NCBI GenBank assembly: GCA_949290515.1
Contig: CASERZ010000015.1
Span: 1-43,195 of the forward strand
Length of the DNA stretch: 43,195 bases
Source: an uncultured Christensenella sp.
GTDB taxonomy: Bacteria > Bacillota > Clostridia > Christensenellales > UBA3700
Direction: 5' to 3'
Positions 33,566 through 43,195 of this stretch are shown here, piece by piece. A model generated the notes under the pieces. That model was not told where the DNA came from. It did no database searches and saw only the letters and a program-made list of their open reading frames with translations. The translations under genes and the position numbers were made by a program. Each line of letters starts with the position of its first letter. Within the stretch, counting starts at the first letter, position 1.

Positions 33566-34531
33566 ATGTATTTGATAGGTATTGACGTAGGCGGTATGAG
33601 CATTAAGGGAGGACTCGTCGATATGTCGGGTAATATCCTTTACAAGACATCTATCCCGACTACAGAAAAATACACCGCTGAATACAGTATCAGCGAGGAT
33701 ATCAAAAAGGTAATCGACCTCGTTCTCGAAGGTGCGAAAGCCGACATCAAACAAGTAAAAGGTATCGGTATCGGCCAACCCGGTTCGATTGATTCAAAAA
33801 GAGGTATCATCAGATACAGTAACAACATCTCGCTCGAAAGAGTGCCTGTTGCGGACGAACTCCACAAATACTTCGACGTTCCTATATACCTCAACAACGA
33901 CGCCAACTGCGCGGCTTTGGGCGAGTACGTATTCGGCGCGGGCAAAGGCTATAATGATATCGTATTCGTTACGCTCGGCACCGGCGTAGGCACAGGCTTT
34001 ATCATAGACGGAAAACTCTTTGAAGGCAGAGAATGCGCAGGCGCGGAAGGCGGACATATGGTAATCAATACGTCGGCTGACGCTCCCAGATGTAATTGCG
34101 GCAGAAGCGGATGCTGGGAAGCATACGCATCGGCAACCGCCCTTATCAGACAGACCTCTGAAGCTATGCAAAAAAATCCCGATAGTCTTATGCATAAGAT
34201 TGCAAAAGAAGAAGGAAAAGTTTCGGGAAAAACGGCTTTTGCGGCAGCTAAACAAGGCGACAAGGCTGGTCAGGAAGTCGTGGATAAATACATAGGATAC
34301 ATCACTTGCGGACTTCTCAATCTCGTAAATATTTTCTGCCCTGACGCAATACTTATCGGCGGCGGAATAAGCTACGAAAAAGAATATCTTACCGCTCCCA
34401 TACAATCGGCAGTCAACGAGAAGCGTTTCGGCGCGAAATTCAACCCTTATGTAGAGGTAAAGACCGCAAGCCTTAAAAACGACGCAGGTATTCTCGGTGC
34501 CGCAGCTTTGGTAATTCAGGAGGAAGTATGA
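33566..34531 (+). CDS. ROK family glucokinase
   Basis: This 321-residue kinase most likely phosphorylates glucose with ATP at the start of glycolysis. The N-terminal IGIDVGGMSIKGGLVD (4-19) is the ATP phosphate-binding motif, LNNDANCAALGEYVFGAGK (about 111-129) holds the catalytic Asp, and LGTGVGTGFIIDGKLFEGRECAGAEGGHM leads to the ROK signature with its zinc site, CNCGRSGCWEAYAS (about 174-187). AAGGAG is well placed before the ATG. It overlaps the next gene by 4 bases. Other ROK roles (N-acetylmannosamine kinase) cannot be excluded, but no helix-turn-helix is present, so it is not a ROK repressor. Confidence 0.9.
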   Translation: MYLIGIDVGGMSIKGGLVDMSGNILYKTSIPTTEKYTAEYSISEDIKKVIDLVLEGAKADIKQVKGIGIGQPGSIDSKRGIIRYSNNISLERVPVADELHKYFDVPIYLNNDANCAALGEYVFGAGKGYNDIVFVTLGTGVGTGFIIDGKLFEGRECAGAEGGHMVINTSADAPRCNCGRSGCWEAYASATALIRQTSEAMQKNPDSLMHKIAKEEGKVSGKTAFAAAKQGDKAGQEVVDKYIGYITCGLLNLVNIFCPDAILIGGGISYEKEYLTAPIQSAVNEKRFGAKFNPYVEVKTASLKNDAGILGAAALVIQEEV

Positions 34532-34869
34532 AACGTAATTTCGATTTGCTCAACGACTTTGAAGAAAACTTCAGTTACGGACTTATACCCGCAACCGAAG
34601 AAGAAGTCCGTATGTGCGAAGAAAAGGAAAAAAGCATAGGAGCACTGCCCGAGGGCTTTGTCAAAGCCAACGATAAGACAGACAATAAATATTACAAACT
34701 CGTTCCTCTCGACCAGGAAGAAGTATTTTTCAAGATAAAGGCTCAAAAACTGCGCCGTCTTAAAAACATCGACCGCCAGACCCGCACGAGTATGATACTG
34801 CACAGCGTTACGCTGGGATTTACCGTGCTAATCGCGGCAATGCTGTTTGCGGCATTATTCCTTCTCTGA
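34528..34869 (+). CDS. Small protein with one membrane helix
   Basis: This 113-residue protein is mostly hydrophilic and acidic for the first 55 residues, then basic (KAQKLRRLKNIDRQTR), and ends in a single hydrophobic helix (about 90-113) reaching the C-terminus. It is thus a tail-anchored protein with most of the chain in the cytoplasm. The ATG overlaps the glucokinase stop (ATGA) after the GGAGG in its last codons, so it is translationally coupled. I do not recognise the family. Confidence 0.75.
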   Translation: MKRNFDLLNDFEENFSYGLIPATEEEVRMCEEKEKSIGALPEGFVKANDKTDNKYYKLVPLDQEEVFFKIKAQKLRRLKNIDRQTRTSMILHSVTLGFTVLIAAMLFAALFLL

Positions 34870-34870
34870 C

Positions 34871-34939
34871 AGAAAATTTGCGAATTTTCTACCGAAAATC
34901 GAATATATTTCCAAACCGCTATTCTATAGCGGTTTTTTT
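34871..34939 (+). terminator. Hairpin and intrinsic terminator after the glucokinase operon
   Basis: AAACCGCTAT (34913-34922), loop TCT, ATAGCGGTTT (34926-34935) and a T run form the terminator. Just before it, AGAAAATT-TGCG-AATTTTCT (34871-34890) is another short hairpin directly after the stop codon. Confidence 0.9.
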
Positions 34940-34954
34940 ACACGAAAATTGATA

Positions 34955-34983
34955 TTGAACGCGATTTGCCGATGTGATATAAT
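34955..34983 (+). promoter_or_regulatory. Promoter of the metallophosphoesterase gene
   Basis: TTGAAC (34955-34960), 17-base spacer, TGATATAAT (extended -10; TATAAT at 34978-34983). The leader is about 20 nt and contains AGGGGG. Confidence 0.75.
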
Positions 34984-35009
34984 ATAGAAAAAAGTATTGC
35001 AGGGGGCTT

Positions 35010-36563
35010 ATGAAATTCTATAAATTCCTCAACTTTATGACAAATAAAATAACGCTTGCGGTATTGTCGGTAATCTCGGCTTTTACTTCGTTTTTCTTTT
35101 ATTCGTGCCGTGCCAATTACGTATTTTTAGATTATAATGTTTTCAACGGCATATCGTATCTTCTGCTAAGTCTGATGATAATAAATACGCTGGCACTGCT
35201 CGCGCTGTTCGTATGCACTGCATACAATCTCAAAATAAAAGAAAAAGAGCTTAAAGACAGTAAGGCATTCAAGGTAATATCCTTAATATGTTTTGTCGTA
35301 TGCGTAATATTCTTAATAGGCGTGCTTGTCAATATCATCGTTGCGGGAGCAGAAACAACACCCGTTATTATGAAAATGGCTGCACGGAGTTTTCCTGCTT
35401 TCATAGGTATATCGGCAGTAGTTTTCTTCGTAGTCTTTTTCCCCGCTATGAAAAACAAAATACTGAAAACAGTTACGGTATGCGTGACGGCAACGTGTAT
35501 TCTTATAGTTTCGCTGTGGGTACTCGCACCCGTATGCAATTATAAAATCACTTCCGCGCCTATGGTCATAGACAGCGGCGAGGACTATTATTCTGTCGTA
35601 TTCGCAACAAACGACGAAGGCACCGGATACGTGGAATACGAATTCGGCGGAGATACAGTAAGACTTTACGACGAGGCTATGGGTAGAATAAAAGGCGACA
35701 GCAAAATACATACCGTAAAAGTACCCAAGGAAGAGCTAGACGGCAATACCTACCGCGTAGGCTCTAAAAGAGTAGTGGAAGCATACAGTTACGGAAGTTA
35801 CACGGGCAAAGAAGTCGTATCTGAAAATTATACCTTCAACGCGCCCGACGGCGAGAATCAACAATGGCTGTGCGTGTCCGACTGGCATACTTACTTGGAT
35901 AAAGCCTACGACGCGGTTTCGTATGCGGGAGAATACGACGGCGTGATAATGTTAGGCGACGCCGCACCCGGTCTTATGTTTGAAGACGAAATAAAAGATT
36001 ATATCGTAGAATTCGGCGGCAATCTCTGCAAGGGCGAAGTTCCTGTCGTATACATACGCGGAAATCACGAAACGCGAGGCGAATACGCCGCAAAACTCCC
36101 CGACTATCTCGGTATGGAAAGTTTTTATTATACCGCGTCTTTCGGCAACTACGAATTCATAGTGCTCGACAGCGGCGAAGACAAGGAAGATTCTCACCCC
36201 GAATACGGCGGTATGGTCAATTACGCCCAGTATCGCGAGAATATGACGCAGTGGCTCGAAACACTCGAAAAAAGCGATAAAAAAATCGTTGTACTTTCTC
36301 ATTCTTACGAGATTTGTATAGAAAAGGACTTGAGCAACCGCGCTTATTCGGCACTTAAAAACATAGGTGCGGAATATATTATAAGCGGACATACTCACAC
36401 AAACGAATTTTTCGAATACAACGGCTTGAGCGTCTATCTCGACGGCGGACATAAAAACGGCGTTTACGTAGCAAGCAAAATCACTCTCTCCTCGGACGGT
36501 ATTCTTATAGAGGCGTGGAATGACAAAGGGAAAACTACGTTTTCTCAATCTTCGGCTCTGTAA
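35010..36563 (+). CDS. Membrane-anchored metallophosphoesterase
   Basis: This 517-residue protein has an N-terminal membrane part with about five helices (residues 12-32, 45-70, 88-112, 122-145 and 152-178), a linking beta-rich part resembling a purple-acid-phosphatase N-terminal domain (about 180-280), and a calcineurin-like phosphoesterase domain. The metal ligands appear as SDWH (about 289-292, the DxH motif), LGDAAP (GD), RGNHETRG (GNHE), LSHSYE (H) and SGHTHTNEF (GHxH). The enzyme would act outside the cell on a phosphoester whose identity is unknown. The ATG has AGGGGG at 6 bases. It is transcribed alone between a promoter and a terminator. Confidence 0.88.
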   Translation: MKFYKFLNFMTNKITLAVLSVISAFTSFFFYSCRANYVFLDYNVFNGISYLLLSLMIINTLALLALFVCTAYNLKIKEKELKDSKAFKVISLICFVVCVIFLIGVLVNIIVAGAETTPVIMKMAARSFPAFIGISAVVFFVVFFPAMKNKILKTVTVCVTATCILIVSLWVLAPVCNYKITSAPMVIDSGEDYYSVVFATNDEGTGYVEYEFGGDTVRLYDEAMGRIKGDSKIHTVKVPKEELDGNTYRVGSKRVVEAYSYGSYTGKEVVSENYTFNAPDGENQQWLCVSDWHTYLDKAYDAVSYAGEYDGVIMLGDAAPGLMFEDEIKDYIVEFGGNLCKGEVPVVYIRGNHETRGEYAAKLPDYLGMESFYYTASFGNYEFIVLDSGEDKEDSHPEYGGMVNYAQYRENMTQWLETLEKSDKKIVVLSHSYEICIEKDLSNRAYSALKNIGAEYIISGHTHTNEFFEYNGLSVYLDGGHKNGVYVASKITLSSDGILIEAWNDKGKTTFSQSSAL

Positions 36564-36616
36564 CTTTAAAAAATATGAACAATACAAAATTAGTTTTCTG
36601 AATTTAAATATTATGA

Positions 36617-36656
36617 CAACAAAAATACCGCCCCGTTAGGAGGCGGTATTTTGTTG
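36617..36656. terminator. Bidirectional terminator between the phosphoesterase gene and gyrA
   Basis: CAACAAAAATACCGCC pairs with GGCGGTATTTTGTTG around the loop CCGTTAGGA. A and T tracts on both arms allow function for the converging genes on both strands. Confidence 0.88.
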
Positions 36657-36687
36657 TTTGATAATTCTTTCGACTAACTGGGAAGTA

Positions 36688-39249
36688 TTACTCCTGAGGC
36701 TGATTTTCGCCCTGTGCGGCACTCTCCGCTGCGCTTTCGGTATTCTCTGCGCCTTCAGCGTTTTCCGCGCCCTCTGCTACTTCTTCCTCTTCGTCCTGAT
36801 GAGGTACTACCGTGAAGGCAACTACCTTAGCGTTTTCGTCCTTCATCTTCATTACTCTTACGCCCTGCGTATTTCTGCCTATCTTGGAGATTTCGCTTGC
36901 GCGTACTCTTATAATGATACCGTTGTCCGCGATAATCATAATATCGTCGGTTTCGGGATTGACAAGCTTGAGGTTGACGACGTTACCCGTCTTATCGTTG
37001 AGCACGCCGACTTTGATACCGCTGCCCGCTCTGCCCTGTACTCTGTACTCGTCGAGGTCGGTACGCTTGCCGTAACCGTTTTCGGTAATGGTAAGCACTT
37101 CGCAATCCTCTTTGACTACGGTCATATCGACTACTACTTCGCCCTTGTCGAGTCTTATGGACTTAACGCCCATACTCGTACGGCCGGTAGCTCTAACGTC
37201 CTGCTCGTTGAAACGTATGCACTTACCGCCGCTGGACGCCATAATAATCTGGTCTTCGCCGCTGGTGATATGAACGCTTATGAGTTCGTCGTCCTCGCTG
37301 GCGAAGGTAATAGCCTTCTTGCCGTTTGTCTGTATGCGTACGAATTCGTCAAGCGAAGTCTTCTTGATAAGACCTTGCTTGGTAGCCATCATCAGATAGC
37401 CCGTGCTTTCCTTGGGTACGGGAACGTATGCGTTGATGACTTCGCCGGGGTCGAGGTTGAGTAGGTTGATGATAGCTCTGCCCTTGGAGTTCTTGCTTGC
37501 TTCGGGCACCTGATAAGCCTTGCATCTGTAAACCTTGCCGAAGTTGGAGAAGAAGAGAATAAAGTTGTGAGTGGAAGTTGCGATAACGTTTTCCACAAAG
37601 TCCTCTTCTTTCGTCTTGTGTGCGGTAACGCCTACGCCGCCTCTTCTTTGAGTTCTGTACTCGTCGACGGGCATACGCTTGATATATCCGTCGTGGGTAA
37701 TGGAGAGTACGACGTCCTCTTCTTCGATAAGGTCTTCGATGTCGAGGTCGCTGTAATCGTAAGTGATTTCCGAACGGCGGGGGTCGTTGTATTTAGCTTT
37801 GATTTCGAGGAGTTCGTCCTTGATAATCGTGATAACTCTCTGAGGATTAGCGAGAATGTCTCGAAGGTCTGCAATCTCTTTTTCGAGGTCGGCGAGGTCT
37901 TTCTGAATCTTCTCTACCTCGAGAGCGGTAAGTCTTTGCAATCTCATTTCGAGGATTGCGATAGCCTGCTTTTCGCTAAGCTCGAATTTAGAGGTAAGAT
38001 TTTCGATAGCAACCGTTCTGTCGGACGACTTTTTGATTGTTTCGATAACCTCGTCTATATTGGTCAAAGCCTTGACTAAGCCGAGCAGGATATGTTCTTT
38101 TTCGAGGTCCTTGTCGAGGTCAAACTGCGTACGACGTACGATGACCGACTTCTGATGCTTGACGTACTCTTCGAGAATCTGCTTGAGGTTGATTATCTTA
38201 GGCGTACCGTCTACGAGCGCAAGCATAATCATAGAATGAGATATCTGAAGCTGAGTATGTTTGTACAGAGTATTGAGTACTACCTGCGCGTTGGCGTCTT
38301 TCTTGACGTCTACGACTATTCTCATACCGTCCTTGTCGCTTTGCTCGTGAATATCGGATATACCCTCGATTCTCTTTTGCTTTACGAGGTCTGCCATATT
38401 CTCTATGAGCTTTGCCTTGTTTACCTGATAAGGAATTTCGGTAATAATTATTCTCGACTTGCCGTTGTGATTTTCTTCGATTTCTGCTCTAGCGCGGATT
38501 ATACAGTTGCCTTTACCCGTGCGGTAAGCGTTTTTGATACCCGAGCCGCCGAGAATGTAAGCTCCCGTAGGATAATCGGGCGCAGGTATGTATTTCATAA
38601 GGTCGTCGATATCTATATCGGGATTGTCGAGAAGCGCAACGGTACCGTCGATAACCTCTCCGAGGTTGTGAGGAGGAATGGAAGTAGCCATACCTACCGC
38701 AATACCGTCACTGCCGTTGACGAGCAAGTTGGGGTATCTGGAAGGAAGTACTACAGGCTGTTCTCTCGTATCGTCGAAGTTGGGATAAAAATCTACCGTC
38801 TTTTTGTCGATATCTCTTATCATTTCTGCTGCGATTTTGCTAAGTCTGGCCTCGGTGTATCTGTAAGCTGCCGCAGGGTCGCCGTCCACGCTACCGAAGT
38901 TACCGTGGCCGTCTACGAGAGTACATCTTATAGAGAAGTCCTGCGCAAGTCTTACCAAAGCGTCGTAAACCGAGCTGTCGCCGTGAGGATGGTATTTACC
39001 GAGCACGTCACCGACGATAAGCGCACACTTACGGTAGGGCTTATCGGACGTCAGACCGAGTTCGTTCATATCGAAGAGGATTCTTCTGTGTACGGGCTTG
39101 AGACCGTCTCTTACGTCGGGAATGGCACGCGAAACGTTTACCGCCATAGCGTAAGCGATAAACGAAGTTTTCATTTCGTTTTCGGCGTCTACGTTGATGA
39201 CGTTGGTTTTGTCGAGCATTTCAAAAATATTATCTTTCTTTTCTTCCAT
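36688..39249 (-). CDS. gyrA: DNA gyrase subunit A
   Basis: This 853-residue protein carries the DNA-cutting subunit of gyrase. The N-terminal winged-helix/tower begins [36 protein letters not shown] (about 28-63), with the catalytic Tyr in YRYTEARLS (about 130) and [26 protein letters not shown] at the dimer face. The C-terminal beta-pinwheel contains the GyrA box QRRGGVG (about 553), which identifies gyrase rather than topoisomerase IV. It ends in an acidic Glu/Ala/Gln-rich tail of about 40 residues. Residue 90s region reads [13 protein letters not shown], with Ser at the quinolone position. GAGGTGAACT precedes the ATG. It lies 10 bases after gyrB. Confidence 0.97.
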   Translation of the reverse strand: MEEKKDNIFEMLDKTNVINVDAENEMKTSFIAYAMAVNVSRAIPDVRDGLKPVHRRILFDMNELGLTSDKPYRKCALIVGDVLGKYHPHGDSSVYDALVRLAQDFSIRCTLVDGHGNFGSVDGDPAAAYRYTEARLSKIAAEMIRDIDKKTVDFYPNFDDTREQPVVLPSRYPNLLVNGSDGIAVGMATSIPPHNLGEVIDGTVALLDNPDIDIDDLMKYIPAPDYPTGAYILGGSGIKNAYRTGKGNCIIRARAEIEENHNGKSRIIITEIPYQVNKAKLIENMADLVKQKRIEGISDIHEQSDKDGMRIVVDVKKDANAQVVLNTLYKHTQLQISHSMIMLALVDGTPKIINLKQILEEYVKHQKSVIVRRTQFDLDKDLEKEHILLGLVKALTNIDEVIETIKKSSDRTVAIENLTSKFELSEKQAIAILEMRLQRLTALEVEKIQKDLADLEKEIADLRDILANPQRVITIIKDELLEIKAKYNDPRRSEITYDYSDLDIEDLIEEEDVVLSITHDGYIKRMPVDEYRTQRRGGVGVTAHKTKEEDFVENVIATSTHNFILFFSNFGKVYRCKAYQVPEASKNSKGRAIINLLNLDPGEVINAYVPVPKESTGYLMMATKQGLIKKTSLDEFVRIQTNGKKAITFASEDDELISVHITSGEDQIIMASSGGKCIRFNEQDVRATGRTSMGVKSIRLDKGEVVVDMTVVKEDCEVLTITENGYGKRTDLDEYRVQGRAGSGIKVGVLNDKTGNVVNLKLVNPETDDIMIIADNGIIIRVRASEISKIGRNTQGVRVMKMKDENAKVVAFTVVPHQDEEEEVAEGAENAEGAENTESAAESAAQGENQPQE

Positions 39250-39259
39250 AGTTCACCTC

Positions 39260-41245
<1,986 letters not shown>

Positions 41246-41258
41246 TTATAATAAAATT

Positions 41259-41287
41259 ATTATACCATATAAAAAACTTAATCTCAA
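41259..41287 (-). promoter_or_regulatory. Promoter of gyrB-gyrA
   Basis: Minus-strand TTGAGA (complement of 41282-41287), 17-base spacer, TGGTATAAT (extended -10; TATAAT complement of 41259-41264). The leader is about 80 nt and includes purine/pyrimidine alternation (CACACGTGTATACG region, 41218-41233). Confidence 0.75.
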
Positions 41288-41562
41288 CTAAAAAAAATAT
41301 TTTTTGAAAAAATAATTTACGCTTTCGTCAAAAAAAGCCCCTGAGAGGGAAAATACGGGGAATTTACGCTTTGTCGAAGGATTGCTTTAAACAGCCGAAA
41401 AATTAAAATCAGGGCATATTGCAAGCCTTTAGACGCGATTTTATAAAAAACAGTCTGTATAAATACTTATACATACATATTTTTTATACCTCTGACGAAA
41501 ATCAAACTCTTTTATAATAAAATAATGAAATTGTTTTAATCCGAAAACGTTTTTATTACTGC
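41288..41562. other. AT-rich gap without visible gene
   Basis: No convincing ORF, RNA or promoter pair was found. Two short similar segments, AATTTACGCTTTCGTC (41321-41336) and AATTTACGCTTTGTCG (41361-41376), are the only repeats seen. Confidence 0.5.
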
Positions 41563-41604
41563 AAAAGAAAAAAGACGCGTCTCTTTTACGAAAACGCGTC
41601 TTTT
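41563..41604 (-). terminator. Terminator of the zinc-ribbon/DUF898-like gene
   Basis: On the minus strand an 11-base stem (AAAAGACGCGT paired with ACGCGTCTTTT, 41570-41580 and 41594-41604) is followed by TT-C-TTTT (complement of 41563-41569). Confidence 0.85.
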
Positions 41605-41615
41605 CAGGTAGGTTT

Positions 41616-42635
41616 TTATATATTCAAATTTATGCTCTCTTTATTTATTCCTTGCGTATTGGCAGTAATCCATTTTTTCCAGTTTGCCTGATACCAGAAG
41701 GAGTATATACCGAGTGTGATTATCGTAAGCAACGTCCATACAATGTACTTACCGAACAGACTTCCGCCCTTTCCGGTAAATTTTTGCTTATATCCGTCTA
41801 TTACGGTGTGATTAGCCTTCCATCTTTCAAGGCAGCATTTAGCCCAGGCAAAACCTATCGTCAAAGTAACAACTGTCAGAAGCACCGCGCCTAGACGTGC
41901 AAAAAACAGTCCGAAGGCACCGCCGGTAAACTCTGATTTTTTATCCTCTCCCGCTTCGTCGACGTAGTGAGTATGCGATACAATCCATTGTTTCATTTTT
42001 ACTACCAGCCAGAAAGAATATATTCCAAGCGTGATAATGGTAAGAAAAACCCACAATACGTATTTGCCGAAAAGCTGAAGTCCGTTACCGTCAAAGTAGG
42101 TTTTTCTGCCGTTTATTTCAGTATTCGCCGCTACCCACTTATAATAGAAACATATCATAGAAGGATATGCAAGCCCCAGAGTAATTGTCGATACCAATGT
42201 TACGAGCAGTCTTATGAAAAACAATCCGAACGCACCGCTTGTAAATCTGGATTTTTTGTCTTCTTCGAAAAAATCCACGGGCGCAATAATCCATCTGTCG
42301 CTGTCTTCGGGCTGTACGACTTCTTGCGATTTTTTGGACTTTTTCTTTGAATCCTTGGCTTTTTTATCCTCATTTGAGTTTTCCTCGGGTTGAACAGACT
42401 GAAGCTTCTGTTCCTTTTTTTCTTCCTCCGCCTGTCTGAATTTATCCCCTCTTCTGACTACGGTCTTTTTTACTTCGTCTGTGCTCTTGAACGTATTTGA
42501 TTCATTCGCAGATACGATATGTTCTGCGTTGTCAGGGTCGTATTCCATTTTTATATTGGAATATATCCCTGTAGGATGTCCGCAATTGGGACAATAAGGT
42601 CCGCTGACCTCTTTTCCGCAATTTTCGCAAATCAT
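41616..42635 (-). CDS. Zinc-ribbon membrane protein with two DUF898-like halves
   Basis: This 339-residue protein starts with a zinc ribbon (CENC at 3-6, CPNC at 15-18), then a charged, Lys/Glu-rich linker (about 45-110). The rest is two similar membrane halves: each has a basic F-x-GAFGLFF start, a pair of hydrophobic helices, an ...NT-INGRKTYFDGNG / NHTVIDGYKQKFTGKG turn and LFGKYVLWVFLTIITLGIYSFW (about 190 and 305). The repeated segment resembles YjgN/DUF898. The internal duplication suggests an ancestral pair of helices. GGAG precedes the ATG. Function unknown. Confidence 0.82.
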   Translation of the reverse strand: MICENCGKEVSGPYCPNCGHPTGIYSNIKMEYDPDNAEHIVSANESNTFKSTDEVKKTVVRRGDKFRQAEEEKKEQKLQSVQPEENSNEDKKAKDSKKKSKKSQEVVQPEDSDRWIIAPVDFFEEDKKSRFTSGAFGLFFIRLLVTLVSTITLGLAYPSMICFYYKWVAANTEINGRKTYFDGNGLQLFGKYVLWVFLTIITLGIYSFWLVVKMKQWIVSHTHYVDEAGEDKKSEFTGGAFGLFFARLGAVLLTVVTLTIGFAWAKCCLERWKANHTVIDGYKQKFTGKGGSLFGKYIVWTLLTIITLGIYSFWYQANWKKWITANTQGINKESINLNI

Positions 42636-42684
42636 AACTTCTCCTTTTCCCCCTTTAAGGCCCGTTATTTTTTAAAGTACTTTA

Positions 42685-42713
42685 ATAATACTATAACTTA
42701 TTATAAAAGTCAA
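42685..42713 (-). promoter_or_regulatory. Promoter of the zinc-ribbon/DUF898-like gene
   Basis: Minus-strand TTGACT (complement of 42708-42713), 17-base spacer, TATTAT (complement of 42685-42690). The leader is about 40 nt. Confidence 0.65.
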
Positions 42714-42748
42714 TTTAGACAAAAATGTCACATATTTTTTATAAATAA

Positions 42749-42767
42749 TACGGTACATAGTACCGTA
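42749..42767. promoter_or_regulatory. Perfect inverted repeat TACGGTAC-ATA-GTACCGTA
   Basis: An 8-base perfect inverted repeat with a 3-base loop lies about 35 bases upstream of the -35 box of the neighbouring gene and about 65 bases after the LRR stop. It could be an operator for that promoter or a weak terminator of the LRR stub; there is no strong T run to favour the latter. Confidence 0.45.
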
Positions 42768-42832
42768 AACATATTTATTTTAACGAAATTTATAAATAAT
42801 CACTTTTGAAAAACATCAAAATTTAAAAAATT

Positions 42833-42990
42833 TTAATACTCATTTAATAATACTTCTAAAAAATCAGATTTATTAGTATTAAAAAACTTTAAATTGCTAT
42901 AATAAACAAACACATTATTACCGATACTTGTCACACTGTCGGGGATTGTGACGCTTGTCAAGCCGGTGCAGCCGCAGAATGCCCGATTGT
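42833..42990 (-). pseudogene. 3' stub of a BspA-like leucine-rich repeat protein gene
   Basis: Reading on the minus strand, the frame gives RAFCGCTGLTSVTIPDSVTSIGNNVF, the 23-residue BspA/LRR_5 repeat signature (LTSVTIPDSVTSIG), followed by YYSNLKFF and a C-terminus ending LLNEY and TAA (complement of 42833-42835). Upstream of about 42990 the LRR pattern stops and the frame meets unrelated sequence with a stop codon some 80 bases further. BspA-like proteins are normally long exported surface proteins, so this is a truncated remnant, probably cut by the adjacent element. Confidence 0.7.
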
Positions 42991-43195
42991 CCCTTAAAGC
43001 GGACTCAAAAAAACAATTTGCAACCGTGGCGTGTGCTTGTCTTTGATACGAGCGGGAATGACCTCATTCAAAGCAAGCGCAAAACTTACGAATTCTTGCA
43101 AGGTTCCGATATTCCAAGCCGCCCGTACGCATAGGCGGTAAGACGGATCGCGCCTTCGGATCGGGAATGTCGGCAGGGGCTTTCGCAGCCTTTTA
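42991..43195. mobile_element. Probable end of a second mobile element
   Basis: Base composition (more GC) and loss of the LRR frame at about 42990 mark a junction. From the right edge to 42994 the minus strand is open for about 66 codons ending in PARIKDKHTPRLQIVFLSPL and a TAA; no start is within the window. I recall similar sequence near the end of Clostridial conjugative elements but cannot verify this. The element would continue beyond the window edge. Confidence 0.4.

Overview
The window looks like chromosomal DNA of a low-to-mid GC Firmicute of the class Clostridia. The evidence is the spoVB and spoVT homologues, Gram-positive style lipoproteins, strong purine-rich ribosome binding sites and many sigma-A type promoters with extended -10 boxes. 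Several features (a LacZ-type beta-galactosidase, BspA-like leucine-rich repeats, Tn1549-like element ends) would suit a gut commensal, but that is inference.

Layout. 1-0.95 kb is the right end of an integrative element: the C-terminal part of a large serine recombinase. It stops just beyond the terminator of the tmRNA gene (ssrA, minus strand), whose tag ORF and consensus promoter are readable. 1.6-8.4 kb holds unrelated single genes: a flavodoxin, a one-chain GmrSD-like DUF262/DUF1524 protein, a GH18 lipoprotein, an AGCS sodium:amino-acid symporter and a small lipoprotein. 8.4-14.1 kb is a six-gene minus-strand operon: a secreted protein of unknown family, four different MacB/FtsX-topology membrane proteins, and one ABC ATPase. 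14.2-18.2 kb, plus strand: lysA, a membrane protein, a trypsin-like lipoprotein and radC. 18.2-21.3 kb: lacZ (minus). 21.5-22.4 kb: a tandem structured repeat running into trmL. 22.5-28.6 kb is a minus-strand operon: a protein with a phage-baseplate-like N-terminus and LRR-like C-terminus, a 79-aa partner, spoVT, spoVB, the YabN/MazG fusion and a dus gene.

28.7-28.9 kb carries three DnaA boxes next to an AT-rich tract, a candidate replication origin. The long operon to its left runs leftward, and the five genes after the lipoprotein pair on its right run rightward. 29-30.2 kb: a small membrane protein and two tandemly duplicated lipoprotein genes. 30.5-36.6 kb, plus strand: a chain of RNA-like hairpins, a condensation/acyltransferase-fold enzyme paired with a zinc-ribbon membrane protein, a repeat-rich 0.7 kb gap, ROK glucokinase, a small membrane protein and a membrane-anchored metallophosphoesterase. 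36.7-41.2 kb: gyrB-gyrA (minus). 41.6-42.6 kb: a zinc-ribbon protein with two DUF898-like halves. The window ends in the 3' stub of a BspA-like LRR gene abutting what looks like the end of a second mobile element.

Most worth a second look: (1) the four-permease/one-ATPase/secreted-protein operon; (2) a family of about 125-145 nt structured intergenic elements, two in tandem before trmL and one before the acyltransferase gene; (3) a separate 155-nt hairpin element with a degenerate inverted copy at 32.8-33.45 kb; (4) the DnaA-box cluster; (5) the phage-like/LRR protein inside the spoVT operon. All calls come from reading the sequence and supplied translations; no database search was possible.
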